Part shown: positions 5,313-6,124 of the stretch, one piece after another
How the letters are laid out: each line of letters starts with the position of its first letter
Numbering within the stretch: position 1 is the stretch's first letter
Source of the DNA: a bacterium BMS3Bbin02
Lineage (GTDB): Bacteria; Actinomycetota; Acidimicrobiia; Spongiisociales; UBA5794
DNA length: 6,124 bases
Assembly: GCA_002898115.1 (NCBI GenBank)
Contig: BDTL01000204.1
Span: 1 to 6,124, forward strand
Direction of reading: 5' to 3'
The notes under the pieces: generated by a model
Database searches by the model: none
Told to the model about the DNA's origin: nothing
The model's input: the letters and a program-made list of their open reading frames with translations, nothing else
Translations under genes and position numbers: made by a program

Positions 5313-6124
5313 TTACTCCTGCGTCGTGTCTATCAAACGAGGCCCGTGCCATCCAAGGATAATTTCAAATCGTTCCTGCCGGTGTTTCGGCGATCCGCCA
5401 CGTGAGAGCTCGTGACTTTCCGGCGACGGGAACCGCACCAACTCGGCTTCACAGCCAGAGGATTTCAGCGCCGTGAAGAACTGCTCCGCCTGCTCGATCG
5501 GGCAACGAAAATCCGCCTCTGAGTGTAGAACCAGAGTCGGGGTCATCACCAGATGGGCCATCGAAAGAGGCCCGGCGTCCCACATCTTCTGAATGTCGGT
5601 CTGGTTCGACAAACCAGTGAACATCCGGGGAAACCACGGACCGATGTCCGACGTCCCGTAGAACGACACCCAGTTGTACAGACCGCGTTCGGCAACTGCC
5701 GACTTGAAGCGCTGATCGTGAGCAACAACAAACGCAGTCGCCCAACCACCATAGGAACCGCCCATGACACCCATCCGGTTCTTGTCGAGCCGTGGGAACG
5801 CGGCCGCGGCGATGTCGACCGCGGCGAGAATGTCGAGTAAGTCGGGCGGCATCTCTTCGTGCCACCTCCCGATCGCGGCACGAACATGATCATTGCCGTA
5901 TCCGCTTGAGCCTCGTGGGTTCGTGGCAACCACACCATATCCGGCGCCTGCGTACACCTGGAACTCGTCGAAAAACCCATAACCGTATTGCGTCGCCGGA
6001 CCGCCATGAATGTTGTAGAGCAGCGGCACCTTCTCCTCCCCGGCGGGCAGATACACCCACCCCGCGATGCTCACGCCATCGTGGTCAATGGTGAACTCCT
6101 GCGGAGCGACAAGATCCGCTGCTG
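5313..6124 (-). CDS. S9-family serine peptidase (prolyl oligopeptidase/acylaminoacyl-peptidase type), C-terminal catalytic part
   Basis: The frame stays open to the right edge (269 residues visible). The GTG at 6074 is internal, because the residues before it (EFTIDHDG) continue the usual lead-in of the S9 catalytic domain. Counting from that GTG: NIHGGPATQYGYG (21-33) forms the oxyanion region, TNPRGSSGYG (51-60) is typical of S9, GGSYGG (105-110) carries nucleophile Ser107, HSEADFRCPIEQAEQFF (184-200) carries Asp188, and PSPESHELSRGG (216-227) carries His221. The triad is complete. Full-length members normally have an N-terminal beta-propeller, which would lie outside the window. The family cleaves short peptides, often after Pro or from acylated N-termini; the exact specificity and location (cytoplasmic or exported) cannot be read here because the N terminus is missing. 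It is the first visible gene of the minus-strand unit and may supply amino acids to its neighbours. Confidence 0.95.
   Translation of the reverse strand, partial: AADLVAPQEFTIDHDGVSIAGWVYLPAGEEKVPLLYNIHGGPATQYGYGFFDEFQVYAGAGYGVVATNPRGSSGYGNDHVRAAIGRWHEEMPPDLLDILAAVDIAAAAFPRLDKNRMGVMGGSYGGWATAFVVAHDQRFKSAVAERGLYNWVSFYGTSDIGPWFPRMFTGLSNQTDIQKMWDAGPLSMAHLVMTPTLVLHSEADFRCPIEQAEQFFTALKSSGCEAELVRFPSPESHELSRGGSPKHRQERFEIILGWHGPRLIDTTQE
5316..5320 (-). promoter_or_regulatory. Ribosome binding site of ilvE, inside the peptidase gene
   Basis: AGGAG on the minus strand lies 6 bases before the ilvE ATG at 5309 and is embedded in the last Gln-Glu codons of the upstream peptidase gene (stop TAA at 5315-5313). 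It is the strongest Shine-Dalgarno match in the window. Ribosomes finishing the peptidase would uncover or reuse it, which suggests coupling. Confidence 0.75.

Noticed and set aside
5313..6074. GTG at 6074 as the true start of the peptidase
   Set aside because: The frame stays open to the window edge, and the residues before the GTG continue the typical S9 lead-in; a 253-residue protein would lack the N-terminal domain normal for the family.
1..6124. Mobile element, CRISPR array, tRNA, phage or defence system
   Set aside because: No spaced direct repeats, transposase or integrase motifs, tRNA-like arms or defence-gene motifs seen; all space is taken by metabolic or housekeeping genes with gaps under 60 bases.

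Overview
The window is GC-rich, with strong G/C at third codon positions and densely packed genes. It looks like the chromosome of a high-GC Gram-positive bacterium. The pairing of a fumarylacetoacetate-hydrolase-family gene directly upstream of gltX is, from memory, a familiar actinobacterial arrangement (mycobacteria have it). An actinobacterium, perhaps of the Acidimicrobiia type, is therefore my best guess, but it is an inference and not proven here.

Layout: one plus-strand gene (1-1211, open at the left edge) encodes the C-terminal part of a protein with FG-GAP/VCBS-like calcium-loop repeats, probably an exported beta-propeller. Everything else is on the minus strand and forms one tight unit. 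Read in transcription order it holds the C-terminal half of an S9-family serine peptidase (6124 to 5313, cut by the right edge), a branched-chain amino acid aminotransferase ilvE (5309-4395), an unrecognised 168-residue protein (4337-3831), an FAH-family hydrolase (3803-3042), glutamyl-tRNA synthetase gltX (3045-1591) and a small VOC/glyoxalase-fold protein (1594-1208). Gaps in the unit are 3, 57 and 27 bases, followed by two 4-base start/stop overlaps, so it is very likely co-transcribed and partly translationally coupled. Its promoter must lie beyond the right edge. The unit meets the plus-strand gene tail to tail with no intergenic DNA: the two stop codons share the palindrome CTAG.

How the genes may work together: most of the unit touches amino acids. 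The peptidase would release them, the aminotransferase interconverts branched-chain amino acids and glutamate, and gltX charges glutamate onto tRNA. The FAH-family enzyme acts on a keto-acid-like compound and the VOC protein has no assignable substrate. This is a housekeeping/metabolic cluster. I see no mobile element, CRISPR array, RNA gene, phage gene or defence system, and no clearly new system. The points most worth a second look are the unknown 168-residue gene, the variant glutamate-site and cysteine-free sequence of the GluRS, and the shared-stop convergence.
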